Shown here: positions 33,699-44,351 of the stretch, piece after piece
Layout of the letters: the number at the start of each line of letters is the position of its first letter
How positions within the stretch are numbered: the stretch's first letter is position 1
Assembly (NCBI GenBank): GCA_017999365.1
Contig: JAGNLW010000003.1
Span: forward strand, 62,001 to 126,000
From: Candidatus Aminicenantota bacterium
Lineage (GTDB): Bacteria > Acidobacteriota > Aminicenantia > Aminicenantales > Saccharicenantaceae
Length of the DNA: 64,000 nucleotides
Direction: 5' to 3'
Notes under the pieces: model-generated
The model's database searches: none
Seen by the model: the letters and a program-made list of their open reading frames with translations, nothing else
Told to the model about the DNA's origin: nothing
Made by a program: the position numbers and the translations under genes

Positions 33699-36217
33699 TA
33701 GATGATGTCGCCGCCCTCGAGGGACCAGTCGTTGCCGAACCAGCCGACGGCCCGGACGCCCGCCGTCCCGCTTTTGAGCGCCTCGGCCGAGAAGACCACC
33801 AGGTCCGGGAACCCGGCCCCGCTGATGAAGTATTGGGCCGGCGAGGCGGCCACCCAGCCCGCGTACCCCGTCCAGGCCACCGCGCCCACCGAGGCGACGT
33901 CGCTCCCCGGCCGGGGCCGGACGAACGTGGCCGCGTATTCGCCGCCCTCGTAGCGCTTCTCCCCCACCCGGACAGCGCCGTCGCGGACCTCGACGGGCGA
34001 GCCGGTCAGGAGCTTGGCCCAGGCCGCGTTGGTGTCGGCGTTGCCGTAGAGGATGACGCTCCGGTCCTTGAAATTCGCCGGGTCGAAGGCCGTGTCCGGC
34101 ACGATCTCGACGCCGGCGTTGCCGCGGACCCAGATAGTCTCGGCGTCGAAGCGGGCCTTGGTGAAGCCGCGCCGGTCCTCGGCCGCGTCGCCGCGCGTGC
34201 CGTAGACGAAGACGAAGCCATGGCGGAAGGCGCTCTTGAACCCGCCGCCGCGGTGGGGGCCCTTGAGGGCGGGCGAAGGGGCCGCGGTCCGGACCCAGCC
34301 CGCTTCCCCGCGCTCCAGATAGAGGCGTCCGTCGCCCCGTCCGAGGACGGCCTCGACCTTCGAGCCGTCGAGCTCGACGGTGATCGTCGCGCCCGCGTCG
34401 CTCCCCTCAACGTCGAGCGACAGCCGCACGACGTTCTCCGTCGTGCCCTTGAACGCCTTCCCCGCCTCGTCCCGCTCGATCGCCGCCTTGCTGTACTCGA
34501 GCGGCTTCCTCTGCGCCAGGATCTCGACCCATCGGGACTTTGACGAGATCCCCGGATCGGCCGTGACGAACTCGACCCGCCGCGCGTCGGCGTCGGCCGG
34601 CCGGGCCCTGTCCTTAAGGAAGGCCATGAGCGGGGGCCAGTCGACGCACTCGCTCCCCCACCAGTGGCCGGCGCCCGGCCGCTCGTAGTAGGCGAAGTCC
34701 GGGTGGAACTTGCCCAGGACCTCGCGCATGGTCCGGGCCTGCGACACGGGGACGTTGTCGTCCTGGTCGCCGTGGAGCACGTAGACGCCGTAATGAAGGA
34801 AGTTGCGGGCCAAGTCGAGCGTCTCGCTCGGGTCATTGGCCCGGGCCAGCATCTTCTCGACCGGTCCCGGGTCCTTGAAGGCCGTCCAGCCCCCGTAGGA
34901 CGAGAAGCTGTGCCAGCCGGCGCTCGGGGCGATGGCCGCCCACAGCCCGGGGAAGGTCGCTCCCAGCTGCCACGTGCCGTGGCCGCCCATGGAGTGACCC
35001 GTGAGATAGGTCCGGGCCGGGTCGGTCGCGAACCGCCGCGAGGCCTCGGCCAGGACCTCGAGGGCGTCCAGCCGCCCCCAGTCCTCCCAGTCGAAGCCGT
35101 AGGGACGCCGGTTGGTGGGAGCGGCGATGACCGCCCAGTCCTTCGGGGCGTAGGCCTTGGCTTGGCCGATGCCTTCGACGCTCGCGCCGTGCAGGGTCAG
35201 GATGAGGGCGGGCCGGACTGCCTGCGCGTTCCCCGCTTCCGGGCCCGGGACGAGCGGGGCGACGCCGTAGTACTGGACGCTGCCGTCGACCTCGCTGACG
35301 AAGGTCCGCGAGTGATGGGCCGTAGCCGGGACCGTCTTGAGCTCGAGGGCGAAGGGCGGCGTCTCTACGGTCCGTCGCCCGGCCCTGGCCCGGAGCCGGA
35401 GCTCGAGCTTGACCGGGTCCTCGGCCCCGACCGCGGGCGCGTCGACCGCGAGCGGGACGGCGAGCTTGCGGGTGAGCCGGGGCGCGACCGTCGCTCCGAG
35501 CGACGTCCGCGTCTCACGGCCCCCGGCCCGGACCGCGACTTCGAGGCCCTCCAGCCTCTCGTCCGTCGTGTTGACCAATCGCAGCCCCGCCCAGAACGGC
35601 CCCTTCTCGCCGGCAACGAGGTCCGGGAGGGTCATGTCCTGGTCCGTGAGGAAGATCGCGGCCGGCGGCGCCGTGAGCCGGGCCTTGAGGCGCCCGCGCT
35701 CGCACCGGAACAGGAACACGTTGCGTCCCTTGACCAGCCGGACGGGATGGCGGAGGTATTCGGCGCCGTACTTCTCGCCGCCGCGCGGCTCCCCGTTGAT
35801 CCAGGCGACATAGAAGCCCGTGGCCTCGAGGACCATGGTCCGCTCCGCCGAGCTGTTCACGACCGCGAACAGATAGCCTCCGGCCAAGGCCCGGTCCTCG
35901 ATGACGCCCTCGGCGTTGGCTCCGACCGCGGTCCAGGACACGTCCTCGCCCTTGGCGTTCTTGCCGACGGGCAGCCCCGCCTTCGGTTCGGCCATCGTCC
36001 CCTGCGAAAGCTGCCAGGCCAGAAGGTCCGTCGGCACGGCCGCCCGCCCGTAGGCGCCGATGAGTCCCGCGGCCAGCCCATTGGTCAGCGCCAGGTCTTG
36101 CGCCCCGACCGTCAACTCGTGAACGGGCGCTTCCCCGGCGCTCGACGCGGCAAGGACGATGGCGACGGCGACGGTCGATATCAGCATGGGGACGACCTGG
36201 GAAGATCGGCGTATCAT
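33692..36217 (-). CDS. Exported alpha/beta hydrolase with prolyl-oligopeptidase-like core
   Basis: 841 residues. After a signal peptide, residues 30-290 form beta-rich accessory domains (one resembles a family of bacterial esterase N-terminal domains). The alpha/beta hydrolase core starts about residue 320: S409 in GHSMGGHG, an Asp in GDQDDNV and His in GAGHWWG. The C-terminal 290 residues are another beta-rich domain. It may be a peptidase or a feruloyl/acetyl esterase; the sequence alone cannot decide. The ATG at 36217 follows GGGAG. Confidence 0.75.
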   Translation of the reverse strand: MIRRSSQVVPMLISTVAVAIVLAASSAGEAPVHELTVGAQDLALTNGLAAGLIGAYGRAAVPTDLLAWQLSQGTMAEPKAGLPVGKNAKGEDVSWTAVGANAEGVIEDRALAGGYLFAVVNSSAERTMVLEATGFYVAWINGEPRGGEKYGAEYLRHPVRLVKGRNVFLFRCERGRLKARLTAPPAAIFLTDQDMTLPDLVAGEKGPFWAGLRLVNTTDERLEGLEVAVRAGGRETRTSLGATVAPRLTRKLAVPLAVDAPAVGAEDPVKLELRLRARAGRRTVETPPFALELKTVPATAHHSRTFVSEVDGSVQYYGVAPLVPGPEAGNAQAVRPALILTLHGASVEGIGQAKAYAPKDWAVIAAPTNRRPYGFDWEDWGRLDALEVLAEASRRFATDPARTYLTGHSMGGHGTWQLGATFPGLWAAIAPSAGWHSFSSYGGWTAFKDPGPVEKMLARANDPSETLDLARNFLHYGVYVLHGDQDDNVPVSQARTMREVLGKFHPDFAYYERPGAGHWWGSECVDWPPLMAFLKDRARPADADARRVEFVTADPGISSKSRWVEILAQRKPLEYSKAAIERDEAGKAFKGTTENVVRLSLDVEGSDAGATITVELDGSKVEAVLGRGDGRLYLERGEAGWVRTAAPSPALKGPHRGGGFKSAFRHGFVFVYGTRGDAAEDRRGFTKARFDAETIWVRGNAGVEIVPDTAFDPANFKDRSVILYGNADTNAAWAKLLTGSPVEVRDGAVRVGEKRYEGGEYAATFVRPRPGSDVASVGAVAWTGYAGWVAASPAQYFISGAGFPDLVVFSAEALKSGTAGVRAVGWFGNDWSLEGGDIIYQ

Positions 36218-36261
36218 GGCGTGCTCCCTCCCTGTGAGGCCGGGCTATTTCGAACGCCCGC

Positions 36262-36291
36262 ATCTTAGCCGCTTCGGGACCGGGGCGTCAA
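36262..36291 (-). promoter_or_regulatory. Candidate promoter of the alpha/beta hydrolase gene
   Basis: Minus-strand TTGACG, 18-nt spacer, TAAGAT, about 44 nt before the ATG at 36217. Confidence 0.5.
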
Positions 36292-36294
36292 TCC

Positions 36295-36446
36295 GATATC
36301 CTCTTACTAAGTACTAGGATTTCCCTCTCGAGGCGGCGAAGGGGATTATCCTCGCAGATCCCCGTTGCTGGAGGAGGGGACCCGCGCAGCGGGGGGGGGA
36401 ACCGTGCGAACTGGTTCCCCGGGGGGCCGGGGAGCCAGAGGATATC
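36295..36446. repeat. 152-nt inverted-repeat-bounded intergenic element
   Basis: Perfect 10-bp terminal inverted repeats GATATCCTCT (36295-36304) and AGAGGATATC (36437-36446) enclose a run of nine G and a strong hairpin with arms GGGGAACC/GGTTCCCC (36396-36420). No ORF fits inside. It could be a small mobile element remnant; only one copy is visible. The rest of the 281-nt gap up to rsgA holds nothing else I can identify. Confidence 0.5.
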
Positions 36447-36498
36447 CCCGAGCAGAAAGCCGAGAGAGGGATCAACAAGGCCGAACAGCGAACGGGCG

Positions 36499-37584
36499 CT
36501 AACGATAGCGGGGCTTGTTGCGCTTGATCTCTTTGATGCGGGCGGCGAAATCCCGTCCGACCGCCTTCTCGTGCTGCCGCCGGGCTTTCTCGTTCTTCCT
36601 GAGCTCGAGGGACCTGAGCTCGCGCCGGAGCTTCAGGTAGCTCTCCCACCGCCGCGGGTCGATCTCGCCCGACTCGACCGCGGCCCGGACGGCGCAGCCC
36701 GGCTCGCCTTCGTGGGCGCAGTCCGGGAACCGGCAGCGGGCCGCCAGCCGGTCGATCTCCTCGAAGGTCCGGTCGAGCCCGTCGTCGTCGGCCCACAGCC
36801 CGAGCTCGCGCATCCCGGGCGTGTCGACGAGCAGGGCCCCGCCGGCGAGCCGGACGAGCTCGCGCGAGGTCGTCGTGTGCCGGCCCCTCCCCTCTTCCGC
36901 GTCGCTCACGGCGGCCGTGGCGAAGCGCTCCTCGCCCAGCAGCCGGTTGATCATGGTCGATTTGCCGACCCCGGACGAGCCGATGAAGGCGATGGTCCGA
37001 CCAGGGCGCAAAAACGGGCGGATCGCGTCGAGCCCGCCCTCGTCGAGGGCCCGCACGGCCACGACCGGCACGCCGGGCGCGACGGCCGCCGCCTCGGCCT
37101 CGGCCGCGGCCAGGTCGTCAGGCCGCAGGTCGGCCTTGTTGAGGACGATGACGGGAGAAGCGCCGCTCGACCAGGCCGTGGTGACGTACCGTTCGATGCG
37201 CCGGACGTTGAAATCGCCGTCGAGGCCGCTGACGAGGAAGACCGTGTCGACGTTGGCCGCGACGACCTGGGCCTCGACGGCCTCGCCCGCGGCCTTGCGG
37301 GTGAAGGCCCCGCGCCGCGGCAAGAGGGCCTCGATGACAGCCCGGCCGCCCGGGACGGGCCTGACGGCGGCCCAATCGCCGACGGCCGGGAAGTCCGCGG
37401 GGCCGCGGGCTTCGTGCCGGAACCGGCCGGAGACCTCGGCCTCGACCTCGCCTTCCTTCGTGATCACCGTCGACAGGTCGCGGGCCTGCTTGACGACCCG
37501 CGCCGGTGCCAATCCCTGCGCCGAGAACTCCCCGAAGGCCGCGGCGAGCGCGGCGTCCCAGCCGAATTCGGTTAGGTCGATCAT
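36499..37584 (-). CDS. rsgA: Ribosome small-subunit-dependent GTPase A
   Basis: 361 residues. An N-terminal OB-fold is followed by the circularly permuted GTPase domain with motifs in the order NKAD (G4), GSSGVGKST (G1), HTTTSRE (G2), DTPG (G3), then the zinc-binding segment CRFPDC-H-C (CAHEGEPGC). RsgA checks late 30S subunit assembly and hydrolyses GTP on the ribosome. The Lys/Arg-rich C-terminus is typical. A short type A palindrome lies upstream, between it and the RND pump genes. Confidence 0.94.
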   Translation of the reverse strand: MIDLTEFGWDAALAAAFGEFSAQGLAPARVVKQARDLSTVITKEGEVEAEVSGRFRHEARGPADFPAVGDWAAVRPVPGGRAVIEALLPRRGAFTRKAAGEAVEAQVVAANVDTVFLVSGLDGDFNVRRIERYVTTAWSSGASPVIVLNKADLRPDDLAAAEAEAAAVAPGVPVVAVRALDEGGLDAIRPFLRPGRTIAFIGSSGVGKSTMINRLLGEERFATAAVSDAEEGRGRHTTTSRELVRLAGGALLVDTPGMRELGLWADDDGLDRTFEEIDRLAARCRFPDCAHEGEPGCAVRAAVESGEIDPRRWESYLKLRRELRSLELRKNEKARRQHEKAVGRDFAARIKEIKRNKPRYR

Positions 37585-37658
37585 GGGAGCAAGTCAGAGG
37601 GGAATGATAGCCGCAATCCGAGAGCGCCGTCTAACTGAGAAAAGCCGAAAGAGAAGAC

Positions 37659-37687
37659 GGGGACACGTACCAAGGGTACATGTCCCC
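37659..37687 (-). repeat. REP-like palindrome type A, copy A2
   Basis: Arms GGGGACACGTACC and GGTACATGTCCCC with a 3-nt loop. It is the reverse complement of copy A1 apart from the loop, so its asymmetric base marks the opposite orientation. It lies between rsgA and the RND pump stop codon. Confidence 0.85.
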
Positions 37688-37709
37688 TTCCGGGGCCCCT
37701 TCCGGATCG

Positions 37710-40700
37710 TCACGCGGCCGCGGGCTTGGCCCCTCCGTTGGGCGCCTCGCCGTGCTCCTTCTTGCGCCGGAAGTCCTCGAAGATGTTGTAGACGACGGGC
37801 ACGACGACGAGCGTGATGAGGGTCGAGCTGAGCAGGCCGCCGATGACCGTCCGGGCCAGCGGGGCCTGGGCCTCGCCGCCCTCCCCGACGCCGAGGGCCA
37901 GGGGCAGGGTGGCCATGATGGCCGTGAAGGCCGTCATGAGGATCGGCCGCAGCCGGCGCCGCCCGGCCTCCTCGATGGCCTCGCGGATGGGCATGCCGTC
38001 GCGCTGGCGCAAGAGGTTCGTGTAGTCGACGATGATGATGGCGTTGTTGACGACGATGCCCCCGAGCATGATCAGCCCGATGTAGGACTGCATGTTGAAG
38101 CTCGTCCTGGTCAGGAAGAGCATCAGGATGACGCCGATGGCCGCCAGGGGCACGGAGAACATGACGATGAGCGGGTCGCGCAGGGACTCGTAGAGCATGG
38201 CCATGATCATGTAGACCAGGATGAGGGCCAGGACGATGCTCTGGAAGAGCTCCCGGTTGGCCTTCTGCTGCTCCTCGTAGTCGCCGGTGAACTGGATGCT
38301 GAAGTTGCGCGGGACGGGGACGGCCCGCAGGGCCTCGCGGGCGTCGGCGATGATGGAGCCCATGTCCCGCCCGGCGATCTCGCCGGACACGGTCACGATG
38401 CGCTCGCGGTCGCGCCGTTCGATGCGGATGGGCCCGCGCCGCGGCCGGGTCTCGATGACGTTGCGCAGGCTGATCTGCTCGCCCTCCGAGTTGCTGACGG
38501 TCAGGTCGAGGATGTCCTGGAGGCCCAGGAACTCCGAGTCCTTGACCTTGACCAGGATGCGGAACTCGCGGCCCGCCTCGCGGAAGTAGCCGGACTGGGT
38601 CCCCGAAAGGATGGTCTGGATGGACTGGCCGATGGCGCTGATCGAGAGCTTCATGTCGGCCGCGGCCTGGCGGTCGATGAGGAGCAGCTCCTCGGGGTTG
38701 CCGATCTCGCGGCTGAGCCGGGTGTCGGTGACGCCGGGGACCTTCTTGACGATCTCCTGGACCTGGCGGGCCAGGGCCTCGGCGACGCTGAGGTCGTAGC
38801 CGCGGACCTCGACCTGGAGCCGCTCCTGGCCGCCGCCGCCGCGCATGCCGAACATCATCTGGCCGCCGCTGGCCCGGGTGCGGATGACCGATCCCGGGAT
38901 GTTGGACAGCTTCTTGCGCAGGTCGACGGCGATCTCCTCGCTCGTTCGCGAGCGCTTGTCCCGGGGCACGAGCTTGAGGGTCATGTTGCCGGTGTTGGCG
39001 CCGCTGCGCCAGCCGCCGCCGCCGAAGCTCTCCTCGTGGGTGACGATCTCGGGGACGGCCGCCTTGACGATCTCGGTGACCGTGGCGAAGGTCCGGTTCA
39101 TGACCTCGAGCCGCGTCCCGACCTCCATCTCGACCGAGACCCGGACCTCGTTCTCGTCCGTCGCCGGCATGAACTCGGTGCCGACGAGGCGGATGAGGAA
39201 GAGGCAGCCGATGAGCAGGGCCGCGACGCTCCCCAGGACGATGACGCGGTGGTCGAGGGCCTTGTGCAGGAGGCGCTTGTACCAGTTCTCGAGCTTGCGG
39301 AAGCCGCCGAGGAAGAGGTTGGCCAGCCGCTCGAGCGGCTTCTTCGTGGCCGGGTCGAAGGGCTTGGCGACCCGGATGAGCCGGGCCGAGAGCATGGGGA
39401 CCATGGTCAGGGCCACGAACAGACCCATGAGGTTGGCGAAGCTGACGACGTAGGCCAGCTGCTTGAACATGACCCCGGACATGCCGCGCATGAAGATCAT
39501 GGGCAGGAAGACGACGCAGGTCGTGATGGCCCCGACGGCGATCGGCGCGGCCACCTCGTTGGTCCCGTCGATCGAGGCCTTGAGGGGCGGGACGCCGCCC
39601 TCCTCCATGCGGTAGATGTTCTCCAGCACGACGATGGAGCTGTCGATGAGCTGGCCGATGCCCAGGGCCAGGGCGCCCAGGGTCATCGTGTTCAGGGTGA
39701 AGCCGCCGAAGTAGATGAGGGCGATCGTGCCGACGAGCGAGATGGGGATGGACACGGCCACGACCAGGGTGCTGCGGATGTTGACCAGGAAGACGAGCAG
39801 GGCCAGGATGGCCAGGACGGCGCCCCACATGGCCGAGGAGCCGACGTTGTTGATGGCCCGGCGGATGTACTCGGCGCTGTTCGAGGTCGGGATGAGCTCG
39901 ATCTGGGGGATGTCGCGCTGGATCTCGGAGATCTCCTTCAGGACCCGCTCGGCGACGTTGACCGTGTTCTCGCCCGACTGCTTGTAGACGGCCAACCGCA
40001 TGCCCTCGCGGTCGTTGATGCGGGCGATGCGGGTGACGCGCTGGAAGGTGTCGTCGACGCTGGCGATCTCGCCCAGCTGGATGGGCACGCCGTCGCGGAC
40101 GGCGACGACGGTGTCGCGGAGCTGCTCGAGGCTGGTGAAGACGCCGGGGATGCGGAGCAGGATCTCGTAGTTGCCCCGCTCGATGACCCCGGCCGGCATG
40201 TCGACGTTCTCCTGGCGGATCTTGCTGGTGATCGTGTTGAGGGGCAGGCCCAGGGCCTTGAGCTTGAGGGGATCGAGGTTGACCTGGATCTCCCGCTGCC
40301 GGCCGCCGTAGACGTCGACGGAGGCGACGCCAGCGACGCGCTCGAGCCGGTAGGCGATCTGCTCGTCGATGATGCGCCGGGCCTGGACGGGATCGAGGTT
40401 GCTGAGGGCCCCGAACTGGAGGATGGGCTGCTGGGCCGGGTCGAACTTGCGCAGGGTCGGCCGGTCGACCTCCTCGGGCAGGCGGCCGACGATGCGGTCC
40501 AGGCGCTCGCGGACGTCGTCGGCGGCGTCGTCGAGGTTGGTGCCCCAGGCGAACATGATGCGGACGGAGCTCGAGCCCTCGGACGACGAGGAGAAGACCT
40601 CCTCGACGCCGGGCACGGCGCTGAGGGCCTCCTCGATGGGCCGGGTGATGATCTCCTCGATCTCCTCGGGGCCCGTGTTCGGGTACGAGGCGTTGACGTT

Positions 40701-40835
40701 GAGCGTCGGGAAGACGATCTCGGGCATCAGGTCGACGGGCAGGCGGGACAGGGAGACCAGGCCGATGATGATAACGATGAGCGTCACCATCCAGGTGAAG
40801 ACGGGCCGGCGTATGGAGAATTCCGAGAGCTTCAT
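37710..40835 (-). CDS. RND-family efflux pump inner-membrane protein (AcrB/HAE1 type)
   Basis: 1041 residues with the RND layout: TM1, a large periplasmic loop, TM2-7, a second periplasmic loop and TM8-12. [35 protein letters not shown] is the usual N-terminus; the proton-relay region around TM4 reads [22 protein letters not shown], which has a single Asp in place of the usual DD pair of AcrB, as in some heavy-metal and uncharacterised pumps. It starts on the ATGA overlapping the fusion-protein stop. No outer-membrane channel gene is in the window. Confidence 0.92.
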   Translation of the reverse strand: MKLSEFSIRRPVFTWMVTLIVIIIGLVSLSRLPVDLMPEIVFPTLNVNASYPNTGPEEIEEIITRPIEEALSAVPGVEEVFSSSSEGSSSVRIMFAWGTNLDDAADDVRERLDRIVGRLPEEVDRPTLRKFDPAQQPILQFGALSNLDPVQARRIIDEQIAYRLERVAGVASVDVYGGRQREIQVNLDPLKLKALGLPLNTITSKIRQENVDMPAGVIERGNYEILLRIPGVFTSLEQLRDTVVAVRDGVPIQLGEIASVDDTFQRVTRIARINDREGMRLAVYKQSGENTVNVAERVLKEISEIQRDIPQIELIPTSNSAEYIRRAINNVGSSAMWGAVLAILALLVFLVNIRSTLVVAVSIPISLVGTIALIYFGGFTLNTMTLGALALGIGQLIDSSIVVLENIYRMEEGGVPPLKASIDGTNEVAAPIAVGAITTCVVFLPMIFMRGMSGVMFKQLAYVVSFANLMGLFVALTMVPMLSARLIRVAKPFDPATKKPLERLANLFLGGFRKLENWYKRLLHKALDHRVIVLGSVAALLIGCLFLIRLVGTEFMPATDENEVRVSVEMEVGTRLEVMNRTFATVTEIVKAAVPEIVTHEESFGGGGWRSGANTGNMTLKLVPRDKRSRTSEEIAVDLRKKLSNIPGSVIRTRASGGQMMFGMRGGGGQERLQVEVRGYDLSVAEALARQVQEIVKKVPGVTDTRLSREIGNPEELLLIDRQAAADMKLSISAIGQSIQTILSGTQSGYFREAGREFRILVKVKDSEFLGLQDILDLTVSNSEGEQISLRNVIETRPRRGPIRIERRDRERIVTVSGEIAGRDMGSIIADAREALRAVPVPRNFSIQFTGDYEEQQKANRELFQSIVLALILVYMIMAMLYESLRDPLIVMFSVPLAAIGVILMLFLTRTSFNMQSYIGLIMLGGIVVNNAIIIVDYTNLLRQRDGMPIREAIEEAGRRRLRPILMTAFTAIMATLPLALGVGEGGEAQAPLARTVIGGLLSSTLITLVVVPVVYNIFEDFRRKKEHGEAPNGGAKPAAA

Positions 40836-42097
40836 CGCTTGTCTCCGGGCTCGGCCTTGGCGGCCGGGGTGGCGGCGGCTTCGCCGGCCCCGGCGGGCAG
40901 GATGAGGGACGTCCCGTTCTCCAGGAGGTGGTGGCCGAGCGTCACGACGTGCCCGGCGAGGCCGGCCGGCTCGACGATCTCGGCCTTGTCGCCTTCGACG
41001 ATGCCGACGGTCGCGTGCTGGAAGACGGCCTTCTTGGCCTCGAGGTCGGCCAGGAACACGCCCTGCAGGGCGCCCCGGTTGACCAGGGCGCTGGTGGGGA
41101 CGATGGTCACGCCGGCCTTGTTGGCGAACTCGATGCGGGCGTTGACGAACATGCCCGGCTTGAGGGCCCCGTCGGCGTTTTCGACGTCGACCTCGACCCG
41201 GGCCTCGCGCGAGGTCTCCCTGAGCAGGGGGGCCACGCGGGCCACGGCGCCGGGGAACTCCCGGCCCGGGAAGGCGCCGCTCGTCAGGACGACGGGCCGC
41301 TCGTTCTTGAGGCGGAAGTAGTCCTTCTCCGTGACGTGGATGACCGCGGTGATGGGCTGGAGCTCGATGACCGAGAGGATGGCCGTGCCGGACGAGACCA
41401 TGGCCCCGGGGTTGATGAAGCGCTCGCCGACGAACCGGGCGTTCCCGCCGGTCTGCCATTCGGCCCTGATCCGGGTGTAGGACAGCCGGACCCGGGCGGT
41501 CTCCAGGGCGGCTTGCGAGTTGGCCAATTGGGCCCGGGTGACCTTGAAGCGGGCGTCGCGGGCGGAGAAGGCGGACTGGGCGGCCTCGATCTCGGCGTCC
41601 GAGAGGATGCCCTTGGCGTGGAGGGTCTTGGCCCGGTCGTACTCCTTCTGGGCCAGCTCCTGGGCGGAAGCGGCTTCCTCCAGGTTGGCCTGGGCCACGC
41701 CCAGGTCGGCCTCGGCCTGGATGACCTGCTGCTGGTATTCCTCGTCCTCGAGGAGGGCCACGAGCTGGCCGCGCGACAGCCGGTCGCCGATGTCCACGTA
41801 GAGCTCTTTGACCCGGCCGGAGATCTTGGGGACGATGGTGAAGTAGGACTTCGGGATGAGCGTCCCCGAGAAGGTGCCGATGTCGCGGATGGCGCCGCGC
41901 TCGACGGCCGCGATCTCGACGGCCACGGCCGCGCCCCGGGGCCCGCCCTGCGGGCCGCCGCCGGGGAGGCGGGAGACGATCTGCCAGACGAGGAAGGCCA
42001 GGAAGAGAGCGGCGGCCACGGTGTAGGGCCGGGCCTTCTTGGCCCAGAGCTTGCTCCAGATCTTGTTCCAGTCGATCTTTGCCAAGGCGAACCTCAC
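40832..42097 (-). CDS. RND periplasmic membrane-fusion protein
   Basis: 421 residues. One N-terminal membrane helix is followed by a barrel-sandwich (lipoyl-like) domain split by an alpha-helical hairpin with heptads (EYQQQVIQAEADLGVAQANLEEAASAQELAQKEYDRA), a beta-barrel domain and a membrane-proximal domain. It links the pump to an outer-membrane channel. The start could be GTG 42097 or TTG 42085; the latter has GTGAGG 6 nt upstream. A poorly conserved PGGGPQGGPRG linker follows the helix. The stop overlaps the pump start by 4 nt. Confidence 0.9.
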   Translation of the reverse strand: MRFALAKIDWNKIWSKLWAKKARPYTVAAALFLAFLVWQIVSRLPGGGPQGGPRGAAVAVEIAAVERGAIRDIGTFSGTLIPKSYFTIVPKISGRVKELYVDIGDRLSRGQLVALLEDEEYQQQVIQAEADLGVAQANLEEAASAQELAQKEYDRAKTLHAKGILSDAEIEAAQSAFSARDARFKVTRAQLANSQAALETARVRLSYTRIRAEWQTGGNARFVGERFINPGAMVSSGTAILSVIELQPITAVIHVTEKDYFRLKNERPVVLTSGAFPGREFPGAVARVAPLLRETSREARVEVDVENADGALKPGMFVNARIEFANKAGVTIVPTSALVNRGALQGVFLADLEAKKAVFQHATVGIVEGDKAEIVEPAGLAGHVVTLGHHLLENGTSLILPAGAGEAAATPAAKAEPGDKR

Positions 42098-42212
42098 AAA
42101 ACGCTAGACTCGGACATCCTATCGGACTTTAGACGGCCGCGGGCCGGGTTTCTTCCCGGCGGCCGGACCGCCATGGACACGGGGGAAAGAGACTCCCCTC
42201 CCCCCTCGGGGC

Positions 42213-44270
42213 CTATCTCAGGAACGAATAATCGCGCCCGTAACGGAGCATCTGCTCGACGTAGCCCTCGGTGAGGTCGATCTTGACGTCGACGATCCGG
42301 CCGTCCTCGACGACCGGGGTGTAGACGGGATTGACGAAGCCGCTGTAGGGGGCCAGGTCGAGCTTGGCGTAGCGGTCGAGGACCTCCCTGTGCAGGTCCG
42401 GATCGACCTGGACGCCGTAGGTCTCGATGAGGGCCTTGGCCGCCTCGTAGTCCCCTTCGCTGGTGATGCGCTGGACCTCGGCCAGGAGCCGGCCGTAGAG
42501 CTCGCGGAGCTTGGCGTAGTCGTTGACGACGAAGAAGGTCTTGCCGTCGCGCGTCTTGCGCTCGATGACGTTGTCGGCCTTGCCCATCTCGTAGACCCAG
42601 TGGGCGACCATGGCCCGGCCGCGCATGTGGGCCTGCTCGACGGTCTTGCCCGGCTGGATGCGGACGAGCTGGGTCATCAGGCCGTTGCGGACCTGGAGGT
42701 CGTACTCGGCCTTGGCCGCGTCGAGGTTCGGGAGCAGCCCCAGCTCGACCATCTTGTCGTCCATGATGTAGTAGAGGGCGAACAGGTCGGCCCGGGACTC
42801 CTCGACGGGCGAGTGGTAGTTCTTGAGCGACTCGGGGCCGACGCCGGGCATGAGCTGGCCGGAGCCGTGGCCGAGGACCTCGTGGAGGTCGGTGTGGATG
42901 TTGCCGGCCAGGGGCCCGTAGGTCCGGGCCCGCTCGAGGAGCTCGGGCGACCAGGAGAACTCCTGGCCGAACGGCGACTTGAGGGAGGCCTGGTCGTAGG
43001 CGTAGGTGATGTTCTCGATGGTCACCGACTTGGAGCCGTGGTCCTTGCGGATCCAGTTGGCGTTCGGCAGGTTGATGCCGATGGGCGTCGAGGGGTAGCA
43101 GGCCCCGCCGAGCATGGCCGCGGTGATGACCTTGGCCGAGACGCCCTTGACCTCTTTCTTCTTGAACCGGGCGTCGACGGGCGAGCGGTCCTCGAACCAC
43201 TGGGCGTTGGCGCTGATGGCGTCGGCCCGCTTGGTCGCGGCCAGGTCCTTGAAGTTGACGACCGATTCCCAGCTGGCCTTCATGCCCAGGGGATCGTCGT
43301 AGACCTCGATGAAGCCGTTGACGAAATCGACGAGCGAGGCCAGGTCGCCGACCCAAAGGACGTTGTACTCGTCGAAGCGCTCCAGGTCGCCGGTCTTGTA
43401 GTAGGCGACGAGGGCCTCGATGACCTTCTTCTGGGTCTCGTTCTCGGCCACCCCGGCGGCCTTCTCGAGCCAGCCGACGATGCGGGCGATGGCCGGCCCG
43501 TAGAGGCCGTCGACCTTGGCCACCTCCTCGACGACCCGGCCGTCCTTCTTGACGACGCGGCTGTTGAGGCCGTAGGAGACGGGGGTGGCGTCCTTCTCGT
43601 CGACGAGGCCCTTGTAGTAGGCCTCGACCTCGTCCTGGGTGACGCCCTCGTAGAAGTTGACGGCGGAGTGGGCGACGAGGTCCTTGGAGGAGTCCTGGGA
43701 GACCTTCTTGGGGGCCACGGCCGGGTCGAACAGGATGGGCGTCAGGAAGGCCACGAGACCGTCGAGGTCCTGGCCCGCGGCGAGCGGGAAGCTCTCGCCC
43801 TCGGTCCCCTTGACCAGGCCGGCGAAATAGGCGGTGTCGAAGCCGGGCACGAACTTGTCGTTGGAGTAGTGGTGATGGATGCCGTTGGCGAACCAGACCT
43901 GCTTGGCGTAGGTCATGAACTCGGCCCAGCGCGGGTCGGTCCGGTCGCCCTTGTAGCCGCGGACGACGGCGTCGAGGGTCCGCCGGATGGTCAGGTTGTG
44001 TTTGTAGTTCTGGTCGAAGAAGATGTCCCGGCCGCAGAGGGCGGCCTCGCTGAGGTAATAGACCAGCTCTTTCTGCTTTGGGGACAGGGCCTCGAAGCCG
44101 GGGACCTGGTAGCGCAGGACCTGGAGGTCCGCGAACTTGTCGATCTGCCACTGGAACTCGGGCGCGGCGGCGGCGGGCTCGGGGGCCGGCTCCTTCTTCT
44201 TGCAGCCGGCGGCCACGAAGACCAGGCCGAAGCAAAGGATGGCCAGGAGGAATGTGCTTTTCAAGTTCAT
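42213..44270 (-). CDS. Dipeptidyl peptidase III (M49) lipoprotein
   Basis: 685 residues with a lipoprotein signal (lipobox AAGC, residue about 22) and an Ala/Pro/Glu linker. The M49 zinc site is HEVLGH (H463, E464, H468) plus EESRAD (E490/E491). M49 enzymes release dipeptides from the N-terminus of short peptides; most are cytosolic, so a lipid-anchored form is noteworthy and suggests periplasmic peptide breakdown. GGGAGG lies 8 nt before the ATG. It is divergent from the M28 peptidase gene. Confidence 0.92.
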   Translation of the reverse strand: MNLKSTFLLAILCFGLVFVAAGCKKKEPAPEPAAAAPEFQWQIDKFADLQVLRYQVPGFEALSPKQKELVYYLSEAALCGRDIFFDQNYKHNLTIRRTLDAVVRGYKGDRTDPRWAEFMTYAKQVWFANGIHHHYSNDKFVPGFDTAYFAGLVKGTEGESFPLAAGQDLDGLVAFLTPILFDPAVAPKKVSQDSSKDLVAHSAVNFYEGVTQDEVEAYYKGLVDEKDATPVSYGLNSRVVKKDGRVVEEVAKVDGLYGPAIARIVGWLEKAAGVAENETQKKVIEALVAYYKTGDLERFDEYNVLWVGDLASLVDFVNGFIEVYDDPLGMKASWESVVNFKDLAATKRADAISANAQWFEDRSPVDARFKKKEVKGVSAKVITAAMLGGACYPSTPIGINLPNANWIRKDHGSKSVTIENITYAYDQASLKSPFGQEFSWSPELLERARTYGPLAGNIHTDLHEVLGHGSGQLMPGVGPESLKNYHSPVEESRADLFALYYIMDDKMVELGLLPNLDAAKAEYDLQVRNGLMTQLVRIQPGKTVEQAHMRGRAMVAHWVYEMGKADNVIERKTRDGKTFFVVNDYAKLRELYGRLLAEVQRITSEGDYEAAKALIETYGVQVDPDLHREVLDRYAKLDLAPYSGFVNPVYTPVVEDGRIVDVKIDLTEGYVEQMLRYGRDYSFLR

Positions 44271-44307
44271 CGGTCGGGACCTCCCAAGGGGATTCGGACG
44301 AGCATCT

Positions 44308-44336
44308 ATATTACCCCAGGCGGCCCTCCCCGTCCA
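44308..44336 (-). promoter_or_regulatory. Candidate promoter of the dipeptidyl peptidase III gene
   Basis: Minus-strand TGGACG, 17-nt spacer, TAATAT, 37 nt before the ATG at 44270. Confidence 0.4.
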
Positions 44337-44351
44337 TCGGCGGACCGGAAA

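Noticed and set aside
36396..36420. Hairpin GGGGAACC/GGTTCCCC as a terminator of rsgA
   Set aside because: The position suits rsgA, but there is no T-run on the minus strand after the stem.
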